Notes under the pieces: model-generated
Told to the model about the DNA's origin: nothing
What the model saw: only the letters and a program-made list of their open reading frames with translations
The model's database searches: none
Part shown: positions 24,789 through 34,119 of the stretch, piece by piece
How the letters are laid out: the number at the start of each line of letters is the position of its first letter
How positions within the stretch are numbered: position 1 is the stretch's first letter
Program-made: the position numbers and the translations under genes
Assembly (NCBI GenBank): GCA_964495785.1
Contig: CAZBXL010000006.1
Span: 1 to 64,000, forward strand
Direction: 5' to 3'
DNA: 64,000 nt
Origin: RFSX01 sp964495785
GTDB taxonomy: Bacteria > Bacteroidota > Bacteroidia > Chitinophagales > Saprospiraceae

Positions 24789-27700
24789 TTGGATAATCTA
24801 AAGGAACTGTTAGAACGCTATACGCATTCTGAGCAGTCAAAGGCCATATTACAAGGGCTTGATTCAGAAGAGCCTTCTCGCCTCTTATTATCAGGAATGA
24901 TAGGCGCTCAGGATTGCTTTGTCCTATCGGCTATATTTAGTAAATCTCCCCACTCACATCTTTACATTGCCAGTGACAAAGAAGAGGCTGCTTATGTACA
25001 GAATACGCTCGACAACATAGCAGATACGCAGCAAGTACTTTTCTTCCCAGATTCATTTAAGAGGGCTGGTACTTTTGAAGAAATAGACAACAACAACGTG
25101 CTCATAAGAACTGAGACAATCAATAAGATCAGTTCAGAATTACATGCTCGTGAGATTGTTGTGACTTACCCAGAAGCTTTATTTGAAAAAGTAGTAGATC
25201 CTAAGTACCTCGACGAACAGAAGATCACTATCAAAAAAGACGAGTCTCTTGACATAGATACGATTATAGAGTTCCTCGTAGAGTATGGATTTGAGAGAAC
25301 GGATTTTGTATATGAGCCAGGACAATTTTCAATTAGGGGTGGCATCGTAGATATTTTTTCTTTCGGTAATGAATGGCCTTACAGAGTCGAGCTTTTTGAT
25401 GATGAGGTCGAAAGTATTAGACTTTTTAATCCGACGACACAGCTATCATTGAAGAATATATCAATGGTATCCATTATACCCAACATCAGCAATAAGTTTA
25501 CACAAGAGCAAAAAATTTCGCTATTCAAAACCTTTAAGAAAAACACTTGCGTCTGGATCAAAGACGTCGAGATGCTTTTAGAGAGACTGACGACTTGCGA
25601 GGCCAAGGCTAAAGAATTTGCTAGGCATGTATCACAAGAGGATGATGCTGTTCTTAAAAAACTTCTCGACGAAAGAGCTTTCATCCTGCCTCAAGAAATC
25701 ATCGCTGAGATGGAGGCACTGGATGTTTTACTATTAAAATCAAGTGAAAAAAATATCAATGTCGCAAGTGAAATAAAATATAATGCGACACCTCAACCAT
25801 CATTTAACAAAAACTTTAAACTGCTCTTAGAGAATCTTGAAGCTAATGACGCAGAGAAAATTAAGACTTACATATTTACAGATAACAACAGGCAAATAGA
25901 GCGATTCTATAACATATTTGAAGATCTACAAGCTAGCGTAGAGTTTCATCCTGTAGTGACGGCTATACATTCTGGTTATATCGACAAGGATCTGAATATA
26001 GCAGTCTACACTGACCATCAAATATTTGATAGATTCCATAGATATAAATTAAGAAAGGGATACACGAAAGATCAAGCCATGAGCTTGCGTATGCTGAGGG
26101 AACTTAAGCCAGGAGACTTCGTCACACACATCGATCACGGTATAGGCAAATACTCAGGTCTCGAAAAAATTGTCATTGCAGGTCGCTCTCAAGAATCCGT
26201 AAGATTAATCTATCTTAATAATGACATCCTCTATGTCGGTATTAACTCATTGCACAAGATATCACGGTATGCAGGTAAGGATGGCCATGCTCCTAAATTA
26301 AGTAAGATAGGCGGTGATGCATGGAAGAATCTCAAGAACAAGACGAAGAAAAAAATCCGTGACATCGCCAAAGACCTCATCAAACTCTACGCTAAGCGTA
26401 AAGCGTCTAAGGGCCATGCTTTTCCAGAAGATGGGTATCTACAGAATGAATTAGAGGCCTCATTTATATATCAAGATACACCTGATCAGGAAGCGACCAC
26501 ACTAGCTGTCAAAGAAGATATGCAGAAGCCTTATCCCATGGATAGGTTGGTATGTGGTGATGTAGGTTTTGGTAAGACAGAAATCGCAGTAAGAGCTGCA
26601 TTTAAGGCGATTGTAGGAGGTAAGCAAGTTGCTATATTAGTACCCACGACGATACTCGCATTACAGCATTACAAAACATTCAAAGATAGATTAGGCGACC
26701 TTGGTGTTGACTTAGATTATGTCAACAGATTCAAGACTGCGAAGCAAAAGAAAGAAATATTTCAAAAACTGGAAGACGGTAAGCTCGATCTTGTAATAGG
26801 AACACATGCTATCTTAAGTAAGCAGATTAAGTTCAAAGACTTGGGACTACTTGTTGTGGATGAGGAACAGAAATTTGGCGTAGCAGCAAAAGAAAAATTA
26901 CGAAATATAAAAGTCAATGTAGACACGCTCACTCTGACGGCTACACCCATACCGAGAACCTTACAGTTTTCGCTAATGGGAGCAAGAGACTTGTCTATCA
27001 TCAGAACAGCACCTCCCAATAGACAGCCGATACATACCGAGCGACGAGTCTTTAACATGGAGCTCATCAAGGAATCTATATATTATGAGTTTACTCGTGG
27101 TGGACAAGTCTTCTTCGTGCACAACAGAGTGAAGTCTCTCCCAGAGATGGCAGGTGTGCTTCAGAAGATGTGCCCTGATCTTGAAGTGGCTATGGCTCAC
27201 GGACAGATGGATTCTAAAGTGCTTGAAAAGACTCTGATGGAGTTCATAGAAGGAAAGTATGATGTTCTAGTATGTACTAATATCATTGAGACTGGATTAG
27301 ATATACCTAATGCCAATACGATGATCATTAATAATGCTCATCATTTTGGTATGAGTGACCTCCATCAGCTCAGAGGTCGTGTCGGTAGATCTAATAAGAA
27401 AGCTTTTTGTTATCTCTTCTCTCCGCCTATATCGACCTTGTCTTCTGATGCACGAAAGCGATTGAAGACCTTAGAAGACTTTTCAGACTTAGGCAGTGGT
27501 TTTCATATTGCTATGAGAGACCTTGACATTAGAGGTGCTGGTAACTTACTTGGAGGAGAACAGAGTGGGTTTATCACAGATATCGGCTATGAGACTTATC
27601 AGAAAATATTAGAGGAAACGCTGCATGATCTTAAGGAGAACGAATTCAAAGAACTCTTTAAGGATGATAAAGAAAAGAATAAAGATTACGTATTCGAGGT

Positions 27701-28163
27701 AGAGATAGACACAGATATAGAAATGCTAATTCCTGATGAGTATATTAATCTTATCAATGAAAGACTAAGTATCTATACTGAGATGGGTAATGTCGATAAT
27801 GATGATCAGCTGGCAGAGTTAAGGAAAAAGCTTAAAGATAAATTCGGTCCTATTCCTTTTCAGGTCGAAGAATTATTTAATGGTATCAGATTAAGATGGA
27901 TATGTAAGCAGATGGGTATAGAGAGGCTGTCACTGAAGTCTAATAAATTACGCTGCTATTTTGTCAGCAATGCTCAGTCTAGCTTTTATGAAACAAAGTT
28001 ATTTAATAATTTTCTGCAGTATATCACTACAAAAGGTACAGAGTTAGGACTATCCTTAAAACAATCAAGTAAGAATCTTATTCTTATAAAAGATAAAGTT
28101 TATAACTTAAAACAAAGCCGTAAATTACTTGAAAGTGTACGTGCTGAAATCGACAAAGTATGA
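24789..28163 (+). CDS. mfd: Transcription-repair coupling factor Mfd
   Basis: Mfd removes RNA polymerase stalled at DNA damage and recruits UvrA. The 1124-aa protein has all parts in order: the UvrB-homology domain (about 1-330, with VRIGGIVDIF-like FSIRGGIVDIFSFG), the RNA-polymerase interaction domain (LKPGDFVTHIDHGIGKYSGL near 440), the helicase with Walker A GDVGFGKTE (about 590) and DEEQ box (about 690), motif VI QLRGRVGRS, and the C-terminal TRCF domain. The start is TTG at 24789; an in-frame stop at 24750 and no ATG between leaves TTG as the best choice. It overlaps the next gene by 4 nt. Confidence 0.96.
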   Translation: MDNLKELLERYTHSEQSKAILQGLDSEEPSRLLLSGMIGAQDCFVLSAIFSKSPHSHLYIASDKEEAAYVQNTLDNIADTQQVLFFPDSFKRAGTFEEIDNNNVLIRTETINKISSELHAREIVVTYPEALFEKVVDPKYLDEQKITIKKDESLDIDTIIEFLVEYGFERTDFVYEPGQFSIRGGIVDIFSFGNEWPYRVELFDDEVESIRLFNPTTQLSLKNISMVSIIPNISNKFTQEQKISLFKTFKKNTCVWIKDVEMLLERLTTCEAKAKEFARHVSQEDDAVLKKLLDERAFILPQEIIAEMEALDVLLLKSSEKNINVASEIKYNATPQPSFNKNFKLLLENLEANDAEKIKTYIFTDNNRQIERFYNIFEDLQASVEFHPVVTAIHSGYIDKDLNIAVYTDHQIFDRFHRYKLRKGYTKDQAMSLRMLRELKPGDFVTHIDHGIGKYSGLEKIVIAGRSQESVRLIYLNNDILYVGINSLHKISRYAGKDGHAPKLSKIGGDAWKNLKNKTKKKIRDIAKDLIKLYAKRKASKGHAFPEDGYLQNELEASFIYQDTPDQEATTLAVKEDMQKPYPMDRLVCGDVGFGKTEIAVRAAFKAIVGGKQVAILVPTTILALQHYKTFKDRLGDLGVDLDYVNRFKTAKQKKEIFQKLEDGKLDLVIGTHAILSKQIKFKDLGLLVVDEEQKFGVAAKEKLRNIKVNVDTLTLTATPIPRTLQFSLMGARDLSIIRTAPPNRQPIHTERRVFNMELIKESIYYEFTRGGQVFFVHNRVKSLPEMAGVLQKMCPDLEVAMAHGQMDSKVLEKTLMEFIEGKYDVLVCTNIIETGLDIPNANTMIINNAHHFGMSDLHQLRGRVGRSNKKAFCYLFSPPISTLSSDARKRLKTLEDFSDLGSGFHIAMRDLDIRGAGNLLGGEQSGFITDIGYETYQKILEETLHDLKENEFKELFKDDKEKNKDYVFEVEIDTDIEMLIPDEYINLINERLSIYTEMGNVDNDDQLAELRKKLKDKFGPIPFQVEELFNGIRLRWICKQMGIERLSLKSNKLRCYFVSNAQSSFYETKLFNNFLQYITTKGTELGLSLKQSSKNLILIKDKVYNLKQSRKLLESVRAEIDKV

Positions 28164-28693
28164 CCTTCACTAATGATCAAGTAGATGTAAACCAACTCCC
28201 TCAAATATCGGATTTGATGTATGAGAAACTACAAAGGTCATATCTGAAAGTAATGTTACTGCGCTATGCTATTATATCATCAGCATTTCTGCTTTTTCTA
28301 ATCGTTCTCTATATTTTTCAACCTATGGAGGATGTTCCGAGCCATGCTTACTTGATACTTTTAGGCGTAGGTATTCTTTATACAATATGGAGGTATATCG
28401 TCTTAGTCAAAGGTTTTGATAATAAAGCTTTTGCATTGCGTGATAAAGACCTCGTCTATAGAACGGGGTGGTTATGGAAGACTGTGACGACTACTCCATT
28501 TAACAGAGTACAACATATCAGTATAGAACAAGGACCTATAGAAAGAAACTGGAAGCTTGCAAGATTAAAACTCTATACAGCAGGTGGTAATACCAGCGAC
28601 CTCAGCATACCAGGATTAGATCATAATAAAGCGCAAGACCTTAAAGAATATATCTCAAGAAAAACAAGATTAAGTGAACAGGAAGAAGAGTAA
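28160..28693 (+). CDS. YdbS-like PH-domain (bPH2) membrane protein
   Basis: The 177-aa protein has two N-terminal membrane helices (about residues 33-51 and 62-80) and one bacterial PH-like domain (bPH2) with the typical DKDLVYRTGWLWKTVTTTPFNRVQHISIEQGPIERNWKLARLKLYTAG block. It pairs with the larger PH-domain protein encoded next, the same arrangement as ydbS-ydbT of Bacillus, where the pair is linked to bacteriocin resistance and the envelope. Start and mfd stop overlap as ATGA. Confidence 0.87.
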   Translation: MTFTNDQVDVNQLPQISDLMYEKLQRSYLKVMLLRYAIISSAFLLFLIVLYIFQPMEDVPSHAYLILLGVGILYTIWRYIVLVKGFDNKAFALRDKDLVYRTGWLWKTVTTTPFNRVQHISIEQGPIERNWKLARLKLYTAGGNTSDLSIPGLDHNKAQDLKEYISRKTRLSEQEEE

Positions 28694-30194
28694 TCATATC
28701 GATCTTCTTGCACCTCAAAGACAATCTTATGTAGCTATACTAATTATAGTCTATAAGCTCATTAATTCTACAATAAGGCAGTCTCTCCCTGCCATCATAG
28801 TCATCATGATAGGTGGGTCTATGAAAAAGATGGGTATCATTGCTTTGTTTGTCATAGTGCTTGCGGTTATCTTAAGCATCTATAGTATCATCTCATTTTA
28901 TAAATACTATTTCTACATTAAAGACGATCACCTTATAGTCCATAAAGGCGTATTTAAGAAAACCGTTCTTGAGATCCCATTTGATAGGATTCAATCTATA
29001 AATAATGAACAGAATCTTATACATCGTATCTTTTCAGTTATTAAACTAAATGTAGATACAGCAGGAAGCTCCAAAGAAGAAGTACAACTCTATGCCATAA
29101 AAGAAGAAGTAGGCCAACAATTACGTGAGTATATTTTAGAAAATAAAAAAGCAACACTTCAGGATGTCAATAGTGAGGAGTTACAAGAATCAAGTACATC
29201 TGTCGATCTTAAAGAGAGAATATTCCGACTTAATTTGATTCAGTTATTTAAAGTAGGGATTACAGCTAATCATCTGCGATCATTCGGAATTATCGTTTTT
29301 TTCTTTTTTACCATCTATGACAATATTAGAGAAGTCGGCTTGGACTTGATGGAGCAGGTAGAAGATTATTTGCCTCTGGCTAAAGCAGCATTTCAAAGTG
29401 TATTCTTAGTTTTATTTGTAACCGTTCTTTTCGTGATCGTTTCATTTATAATATCTGTGGTGACGACGATATTAAAATATTATAATCTTACGATGTATAG
29501 AATGGGAGATGGTTTTATTATAGAATCTGGATTATTTAATCGTAAACAATATGCCGCAAAGGATAGTAAAATCCAAGTCCTTTCTTGGTCACAAAATTTA
29601 CTGCAAAGAGTAGCCAATATTTACACGATAGTCATGCAACAAGCCTCGAGTGTCACTGCAAATAATATAAAGAATGCTACTGCAGCAGGGCTTTCCTATG
29701 ATAATGTCGCTCATGTCAGTCAATATGTATTTGAAAATAAATATGAGGATTTAAAATCAATGCAATGGAAATCGGTCAACTCATATTACTTGTATAAGAT
29801 TTGTTTGAGGTGGACGTGGGTATTTATTATTCCATTTTGTTTATTAATCTATGCTCAAAGGTTAGACGTTTTTATACCTCTTCTAATTTTGTATCTAATT
29901 ATTATGTGGAGCAGCTTTCTTAGATACAAAAAGAAAGGTTATAGTATCTCTGAAAACATAGTCGCATTGAAGGGAGGCGCATTCGGACATCAGTTATCAA
30001 TTATGGAAGTACACAAGGTGCAGAACATAAGAATGACGCAGACACCTTTTCAACGTAGGCGGGGGTTATCAAGCCTTATTATACATACTGCGGCTACAAC
30101 GATGAACATACCTGAAATAAAAACTGTGGAAGCATTAGCTGTAAAAGACTACCTACTTTATAAAGTGGAGAGTAGCCGAGCTGCTTGGATGTAG
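28674..30194 (+). CDS. YdbT-like protein with several PH (bPH2) domains
   Basis: The 506-aa protein alternates paired membrane helices with three bPH2 domains: DDHLIVHKGVFKKTVLEIPFDRIQSINNEQNLIHRIFSVIKLNVDTAG, GFIIESGLFNRKQYAAKDSKIQVLSWSQNLLQR and ENIVALKGGAFGHQLSIMEVHKVQNIRMTQTPFQRRRGLSSLIIHTA. This is the YdbT layout. It starts with GTG at 28674, inside the YdbS gene (20-nt overlap), so the two are translationally coupled. Function in Bacteroidota is not established; an envelope role is inferred. Confidence 0.87.
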   Translation: MNRKKSNHIDLLAPQRQSYVAILIIVYKLINSTIRQSLPAIIVIMIGGSMKKMGIIALFVIVLAVILSIYSIISFYKYYFYIKDDHLIVHKGVFKKTVLEIPFDRIQSINNEQNLIHRIFSVIKLNVDTAGSSKEEVQLYAIKEEVGQQLREYILENKKATLQDVNSEELQESSTSVDLKERIFRLNLIQLFKVGITANHLRSFGIIVFFFFTIYDNIREVGLDLMEQVEDYLPLAKAAFQSVFLVLFVTVLFVIVSFIISVVTTILKYYNLTMYRMGDGFIIESGLFNRKQYAAKDSKIQVLSWSQNLLQRVANIYTIVMQQASSVTANNIKNATAAGLSYDNVAHVSQYVFENKYEDLKSMQWKSVNSYYLYKICLRWTWVFIIPFCLLIYAQRLDVFIPLLILYLIIMWSSFLRYKKKGYSISENIVALKGGAFGHQLSIMEVHKVQNIRMTQTPFQRRRGLSSLIIHTAATTMNIPEIKTVEALAVKDYLLYKVESSRAAWM

Positions 30195-30198
30195 GAAT

Positions 30199-30229
30199 AA
30201 AAAAACCTCGCTGAAATTAATCAACGAGG
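30199..30229 (-). terminator. Rho-independent terminator of the small RNA
   Basis: Minus-strand CCTCGTTGA pairs with TCAGCGAGG over the loop TTAATT (9 bp with one U-G wobble), followed by seven T. On the plus strand the wobble becomes a C/A mismatch and no T run follows, so the element is built for the minus strand. Confidence 0.7.
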
Positions 30230-30257
30230 CGATAGAATATTTAAGGGTGTTAAAGTC
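30199..30257 (-). ncRNA. Candidate small RNA (about 59 nt) with own promoter and terminator
   Basis: On the minus strand a consensus promoter (30292-30262) is followed 5 nt later by a purine start (about 30257), a short single-stranded region containing AACACCCTTAAATATTC, and a strong terminator hairpin with seven T (30229-30199). No frame of useful length fits. It lies between two plus-strand genes and is oriented against them, so the terminator does not serve a neighbour. It could be an independent small RNA; the Rfam Flavo-1 model and other Bacteroidota RNA motifs are the first things to compare. Confidence 0.6.
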
Positions 30258-30261
30258 AGAA

Positions 30262-30292
30262 CAAATCTAAATTATATTTTAGATAAATCAAA
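30262..30292 (-). promoter_or_regulatory. Consensus housekeeping promoter of the small RNA
   Basis: Minus strand: TTTG (30292-30289), 19-nt spacer, TAGATTTG (30269-30262). This matches the Bacteroidota primary sigma consensus TTTG-N19-21-TAnnTTTG exactly and is the only exact match I found in the intergenic regions. Confidence 0.65.
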
Positions 30293-30365
30293 AGACTTAT
30301 AAAGCTTTTGTGTCCATTATTTTACACTTTTGTATTTAAACCACGAATTAATAATCTAACGTATA

Positions 30366-30506
30366 TTGAAATATTTATATATCATCGGACTTGTGTACTT
30401 AGTCTATAGAACTTTTAGACCAAAGCCAAAATTGAATACCGCTTCCAATGAGGAAATTCAAGAATCATCTGACGAGAATTTTACTGACTACGAAGAGATA
30501 GAATAG
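30366..30506 (+). CDS. Small DUF4834-like membrane protein (46 aa)
   Basis: A TTG-initiated frame of 46 codons encodes an N-terminal hydrophobic segment (MKYLYIIGLVYLVYRTFRPK) and a short acidic tail ending ENFTDYEEIE. The layout, membrane anchor then DYxDYEEI-type C-terminus, matches the small Bacteroidota DUF4834 proteins as I recall them, although this one is shorter. An in-frame stop at 30357 excludes a longer form. It ends 2 bp before the pseudouridine synthase ATG, so the two are likely cotranscribed. Confidence 0.5.
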   Translation: MKYLYIIGLVYLVYRTFRPKPKLNTASNEEIQESSDENFTDYEEIE

Positions 30507-30508
30507 AC

Positions 30509-31189
30509 ATGAACGAGAAAAAAGTAAGAGTTCAGATAATAGCAACTGAAAGAGATTATATCGTTGTGAATAAGCCAGCAGGTCTTTTGTCACAAGTGGA
30601 TCAATCTCAGGATAACAATAATGTCCAAGCTATTGTACAAAAAAAGAATAAACGAAAATTACATCTTCTAACACGCCTTGACAGGCCAGTAGGTGGCATC
30701 TTAATAATGTCAAAAAGCAAAGATTTTACTAAACACTACATGGTACTACAGGACCAAGGCTTAGTGACTAAAGAATACTATGCTATCGTAGAAGGACAGT
30801 GGCCTGAAGAATCAACTACCTTAGAGAACTATCTCTATCATGATCAAAAACAAAAGAAAGCTAGAATCTTAGACGAACCTCACAAAGGTTATAACAAGAC
30901 TGTTCTGCATGTACAGTGCCTCAGTAAGTTAGATAACTATTCCATATTATCAGTCTTGATAGACAGAGGACGATTTCATCAGATACGAGCACAGTTATCT
31001 AATGCAGGGTTTCCAGTTAAGGGTGACGTTAAGTACGGTGCTCGACGTGGTAATAAAGATCGCAGTATACACCTTCATGCTGCTAAGATCCAATTCTCTA
31101 ACATCAAAGGAGAGAAATTAAGTTATACAAGCGAACTGCCCACTACAGATAATTTGTGGTTAATAGCTTCAGAACAAATAAAAAAATAA
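30509..31189 (+). CDS. RluA-family RNA pseudouridine synthase
   Basis: The 226-aa enzyme converts uridine to pseudouridine in rRNA or tRNA. It starts with the strand ERDYIVVNKPAGLLSQVD, carries the catalytic aspartate in LLTRLDRPVGGILIMSKS, and has the C-terminal block LIDRGRFHQIRAQLSNAGFPVKGDVKYGAR typical of RluA members. There is no S4 domain, so it is the short form common in Bacteroidota; the exact target is not predictable. It is 1 bp upstream of thiL. Confidence 0.9.
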   Translation: MNEKKVRVQIIATERDYIVVNKPAGLLSQVDQSQDNNNVQAIVQKKNKRKLHLLTRLDRPVGGILIMSKSKDFTKHYMVLQDQGLVTKEYYAIVEGQWPEESTTLENYLYHDQKQKKARILDEPHKGYNKTVLHVQCLSKLDNYSILSVLIDRGRFHQIRAQLSNAGFPVKGDVKYGARRGNKDRSIHLHAAKIQFSNIKGEKLSYTSELPTTDNLWLIASEQIKK

Positions 31190-31190
31190 A

Positions 31191-32249
31191 ATGGATAACT
31201 TCAAGACAGAATTTACCGATGTCAATACTTTGGGTGAGTTTGGGCTCATCGACAAACTAACAGACAATACCATCAAGTATCATACATCTACTATTAAAGG
31301 CATAGGAGATGATGCCGCTATTATCAATTATGGAAATAGTTATATGGCAGTATCCACAGACTTGTTAATCGAAGGCATACACTTTGATCTCATGTATATG
31401 CCATTAAAACATTTAGGATACAAGGCCGTTGTCGTTAACCTGTCAGATATATACGCCATGAATGCTATACCTACGCAGATTACATTCTCGATTGCTATAT
31501 CAAGTAAGTTTTCTGTAGAGGCGCTAGAAGAACTCTATGCAGGTATCAAAGAAGCTTGTCGTATCTATAATGTAGATTTAGTAGGAGGAGATACGACATC
31601 ATCTACCAAAGGACTTTCCATAAGTGTCACTGCAATGGGAGAGGCGCAAAAAGAAAAAATTACTTATCGATCTGGTGCTAAGGTCGGTGATATAATATGT
31701 GTTACTGGAGATTTAGGTGCTGCTTACCTAGGATTACAGATATTAGAAAGAGAAAAGCAACTATACCTTTCTAATCCTGGGATACAGCCAGATATGGATG
31801 ATCAAAAATATCTATTAGAAAGACAGCTCAAACCTGAAGCAAGAAAAGATAGCGTTAAGTATTTTCATAAAGAAGGGATCGTTCCTACCTCGATGATAGA
31901 TGTATCAGATGGACTTGCTTCTGATCTTATGCATATCTGTAAGGCGTCAGATGTAGGTGCATATTTAGAAGAAGCTAAGATACCTATCAAGGATGAAGCG
32001 CAGCTTATGGCCATTAAGTTTAGACTTGATCCTGCAACAACAGCACTAAACGGAGGAGAAGACTATGAGTTATTATTTACAGTTGATGAAAAAGATCTTG
32101 AAAAAATTAAATATATGCCTGACGTGTACATTATAGGCGAAATTGCCGATAAAAAGGATGGCTTAAAATTACATACCACTGGCGGCAATATCCATGCGTT
32201 AAAAGCGCAAGGTTGGAATCACTTTGACGAGAACGCTGATCAAAATTAA
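31191..32249 (+). CDS. thiL: Thiamine-monophosphate kinase
   Basis: ThiL phosphorylates thiamine monophosphate to the active cofactor thiamine diphosphate. The 352-aa protein shows the family blocks TLGEFGLIDKLT, IKGIGDDAAII, STDLLIEGIHFDLMYMPLKHLGYKAVVVNLSDIYAMNA, LVGGDTTSS, SMIDVSDGLASDLMHIC and ALNGGEDYELLFT, covering the Mg/ATP sites. Length is slightly above the E. coli enzyme. Its 3' side runs into the first scaffold gap 54 bp after the stop. Confidence 0.95.
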   Translation: MDNFKTEFTDVNTLGEFGLIDKLTDNTIKYHTSTIKGIGDDAAIINYGNSYMAVSTDLLIEGIHFDLMYMPLKHLGYKAVVVNLSDIYAMNAIPTQITFSIAISSKFSVEALEELYAGIKEACRIYNVDLVGGDTTSSTKGLSISVTAMGEAQKEKITYRSGAKVGDIICVTGDLGAAYLGLQILEREKQLYLSNPGIQPDMDDQKYLLERQLKPEARKDSVKYFHKEGIVPTSMIDVSDGLASDLMHICKASDVGAYLEEAKIPIKDEAQLMAIKFRLDPATTALNGGEDYELLFTVDEKDLEKIKYMPDVYIIGEIADKKDGLKLHTTGGNIHALKAQGWNHFDENADQN

Positions 32250-32303
32250 AACTCATCCTCCTTCACATAGATGGATGCAGATTAAGCTATATCAATATAG
32301 CGT

Positions 32304-32403
32304 NNNNNNNNNNNNNNNNNNNNNNNNNNNNNNNNNNNNNNNNNNNNNNNNNNNNNNNNNNNNNNNNNNNNNNNNNNNNNNNNNNNNNNNNNNNNNNNNN
32401 NNN
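32304..32403. other. Scaffold gap (100 N)
   Basis: Exactly 100 unknown bases mark a join of unknown true size between the convergent thiL and trmB genes. The left edge is a perfect dyad GCTATAT-CA-ATATAGC (32286-32301), ending 2 bp before the gap. Confidence 0.99.
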
Positions 32404-32419
32404 AATATGACTTATAAGG

Positions 32420-33121
32420 CTATTGAGCTACTGAAGGATTAAATTTCAAATACTTAATCTTGCGACCTATTTTGAGATGCTTTAATTCGTAATAGGTTTT
32501 AATATCCAAATCTGGATGAGGTAATTTTTCTTCAGCGTAGATATCATAATAGTCGTCTATGATAGGAATTTTTAATTCTGTAAGAACAGATTTTGTGTGA
32601 TCATAGAATTCTGGAGAATCGGTTTTGACATTGATAACACTATCAGGCTGGAGTACTTTCTTATAACTCTCTATAAATGCTGGTGACGTCATCCGTCTGT
32701 TGAATTTACTATCTTTTAGAAATGGGTCAGGAAATGTAATCCACATTTCTGAAATTTCACCTTCATCAAAATATTGGGCGATAAACTCTATCTTACAACG
32801 TAAGAAGACAACATTTTTCAGTGCCTTTTCTTGAGCAATCTTAGCTCCCTTCCAGATGCGAGCACCTTTTATATCTACACCTATAAAATTGCGTTCAGGA
32901 TAACGCTCGGCTAAGGCGATAGTGTAGTCTCCCTTTCCACAAGCCAACTCTACAGTTACAGGATTATCATTTTGAAAATAATTTGTTTGCCATTGCCCAT
33001 TCATAGGGGCTAATTTTCCATCCTCACCAGAAAGAATAGGACTATTTATTTCGGTTGTTTCGTATACATTAGAGAATGTTAATATTTCTGTAAACTTGAG
33101 TAGTTTATTCCTTCTTGTCAT
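32420..33121 (-). CDS. trmB: tRNA (guanine-N7-)-methyltransferase
   Basis: TrmB methylates G46 of the tRNA variable loop. The 233-aa protein has the S-adenosylmethionine site VELACGKGDYTIALAERYPERNFIGVDIKGARIW, and the catalytic-loop block MWITFPDPFLKDSKFNRRMTSPAF, followed by INVKTDSPEFYDHTKSVL. The length and N-terminal start MTRRNKLLKFTEI fit Bacteroidota TrmB. Its stop is only 17 bp from the scaffold gap, but the frame is complete. Confidence 0.93.
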   Translation of the reverse strand: MTRRNKLLKFTEILTFSNVYETTEINSPILSGEDGKLAPMNGQWQTNYFQNDNPVTVELACGKGDYTIALAERYPERNFIGVDIKGARIWKGAKIAQEKALKNVVFLRCKIEFIAQYFDEGEISEMWITFPDPFLKDSKFNRRMTSPAFIESYKKVLQPDSVINVKTDSPEFYDHTKSVLTELKIPIIDDYYDIYAEEKLPHPDLDIKTYYELKHLKIGRKIKYLKFNPSVAQ

Positions 33122-33235
33122 CGCTATTTGTCACCTTTAGTACTATGGTATAAGTTATTTACTATAAATCTCTCTGTGATGTTTAGAATACCAAAGATTA
33201 AAAATTAATTTCGAGTTCAATAAATATTCATAACA

Positions 33236-34102
33236 TTGAAAAATCTTATAGTTCTTCTTTTTTTAGTTTCTTCTGTACCATTGTTATCTCAGCATAAGGT
33301 CGGTGTACGTGCTGGAGTAAACTTCAGTAAATTTTCTGGCCCCTTAGAAGAAGGTGAAGATTATGATGTGTCTAATGGGTTTCATTTTGGTATTAATTAT
33401 ACATATCTATTTAATGACTTACTTAGCTTCAGAGGAGAATTACTATATATACAAAGAGGTTCTAAGCAAACGTACCAAGATACAACTGGTGGCAGCTACT
33501 ACATCATCAACTCATTTGAAAGAGAAGATAATATCGTCACATTTGGTAATGTAAATTATCAGCTTGAAGTCTCCAATGCTTATCTCTCTATTCCGATAAC
33601 GGCTCACTTGAGATTAAACAGCAAATTTGAACTGTACGGTGGGGCTTCAGTGGAGTTCTTGTTGGGACCCTCTGGTAAAGGTCTGATAGACTTTGATAAT
33701 GATGAGTTATTTTTTAGACAGTCTTTAGATTATGATTATAACTCTAATACCGCTGGTTCATTTAATGGCAATCTGGTAGAACGAGGTGAGATCGTGACTA
33801 TCATTGTGAATGATGAGATTCTCATGATGCCAAGATTTGTAGGAGCGTATTATCAATACTTGCCTTCTCAAGTTGTAGGACAAAGATTTAACCGACTCGA
33901 TGCCAATCTTATACTTGGTGGTAATTATTTTATTAATCCAGGTTTCTATGTTGGTATAAGGGGAGAGTATGGTCTCTCAGATATTACGAATAATGATATG
34001 GATCCAAGTCTACGAGAATTAGATTCTGCGAGATTGTTTATTCTAAGAGAAGATACTGATAGATCCTTAAGCCTGAGTTTATCTTTCGGATTTAGATTCT
34101 AA
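33236..34102 (+). CDS. Outer membrane beta-barrel protein (PorT-like)
   Basis: The 288-aa protein has a signal peptide (MKNLIVLLFLVSSVPLLSQ) and then the barrel start HKVGVRAGVNFSKFSG, alternating strands such as FHFGINYTYLF, LSFRGELLYIQRGSK, LSIPITAHLRLN, and a terminal strand LSLSFGFRF ending in Phe, as outer-membrane barrels do. It belongs to the broad outer-membrane-beta-barrel/PorT-like group of Bacteroidota; function unknown. The start is TTG at 33236, directly before the signal peptide's lysine. Confidence 0.82.
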   Translation: MKNLIVLLFLVSSVPLLSQHKVGVRAGVNFSKFSGPLEEGEDYDVSNGFHFGINYTYLFNDLLSFRGELLYIQRGSKQTYQDTTGGSYYIINSFEREDNIVTFGNVNYQLEVSNAYLSIPITAHLRLNSKFELYGGASVEFLLGPSGKGLIDFDNDELFFRQSLDYDYNSNTAGSFNGNLVERGEIVTIIVNDEILMMPRFVGAYYQYLPSQVVGQRFNRLDANLILGGNYFINPGFYVGIRGEYGLSDITNNDMDPSLRELDSARLFILREDTDRSLSLSLSFGFRF

Positions 34103-34119
34103 GATTACAAAAAAGTCTT

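Noticed and set aside
30206..30229. Terminator of the YdbT-like gene on the plus strand
   Set aside because: On the plus strand the stem has a C/A mismatch and no T run; the element suits the minus strand and is assigned to the small RNA.
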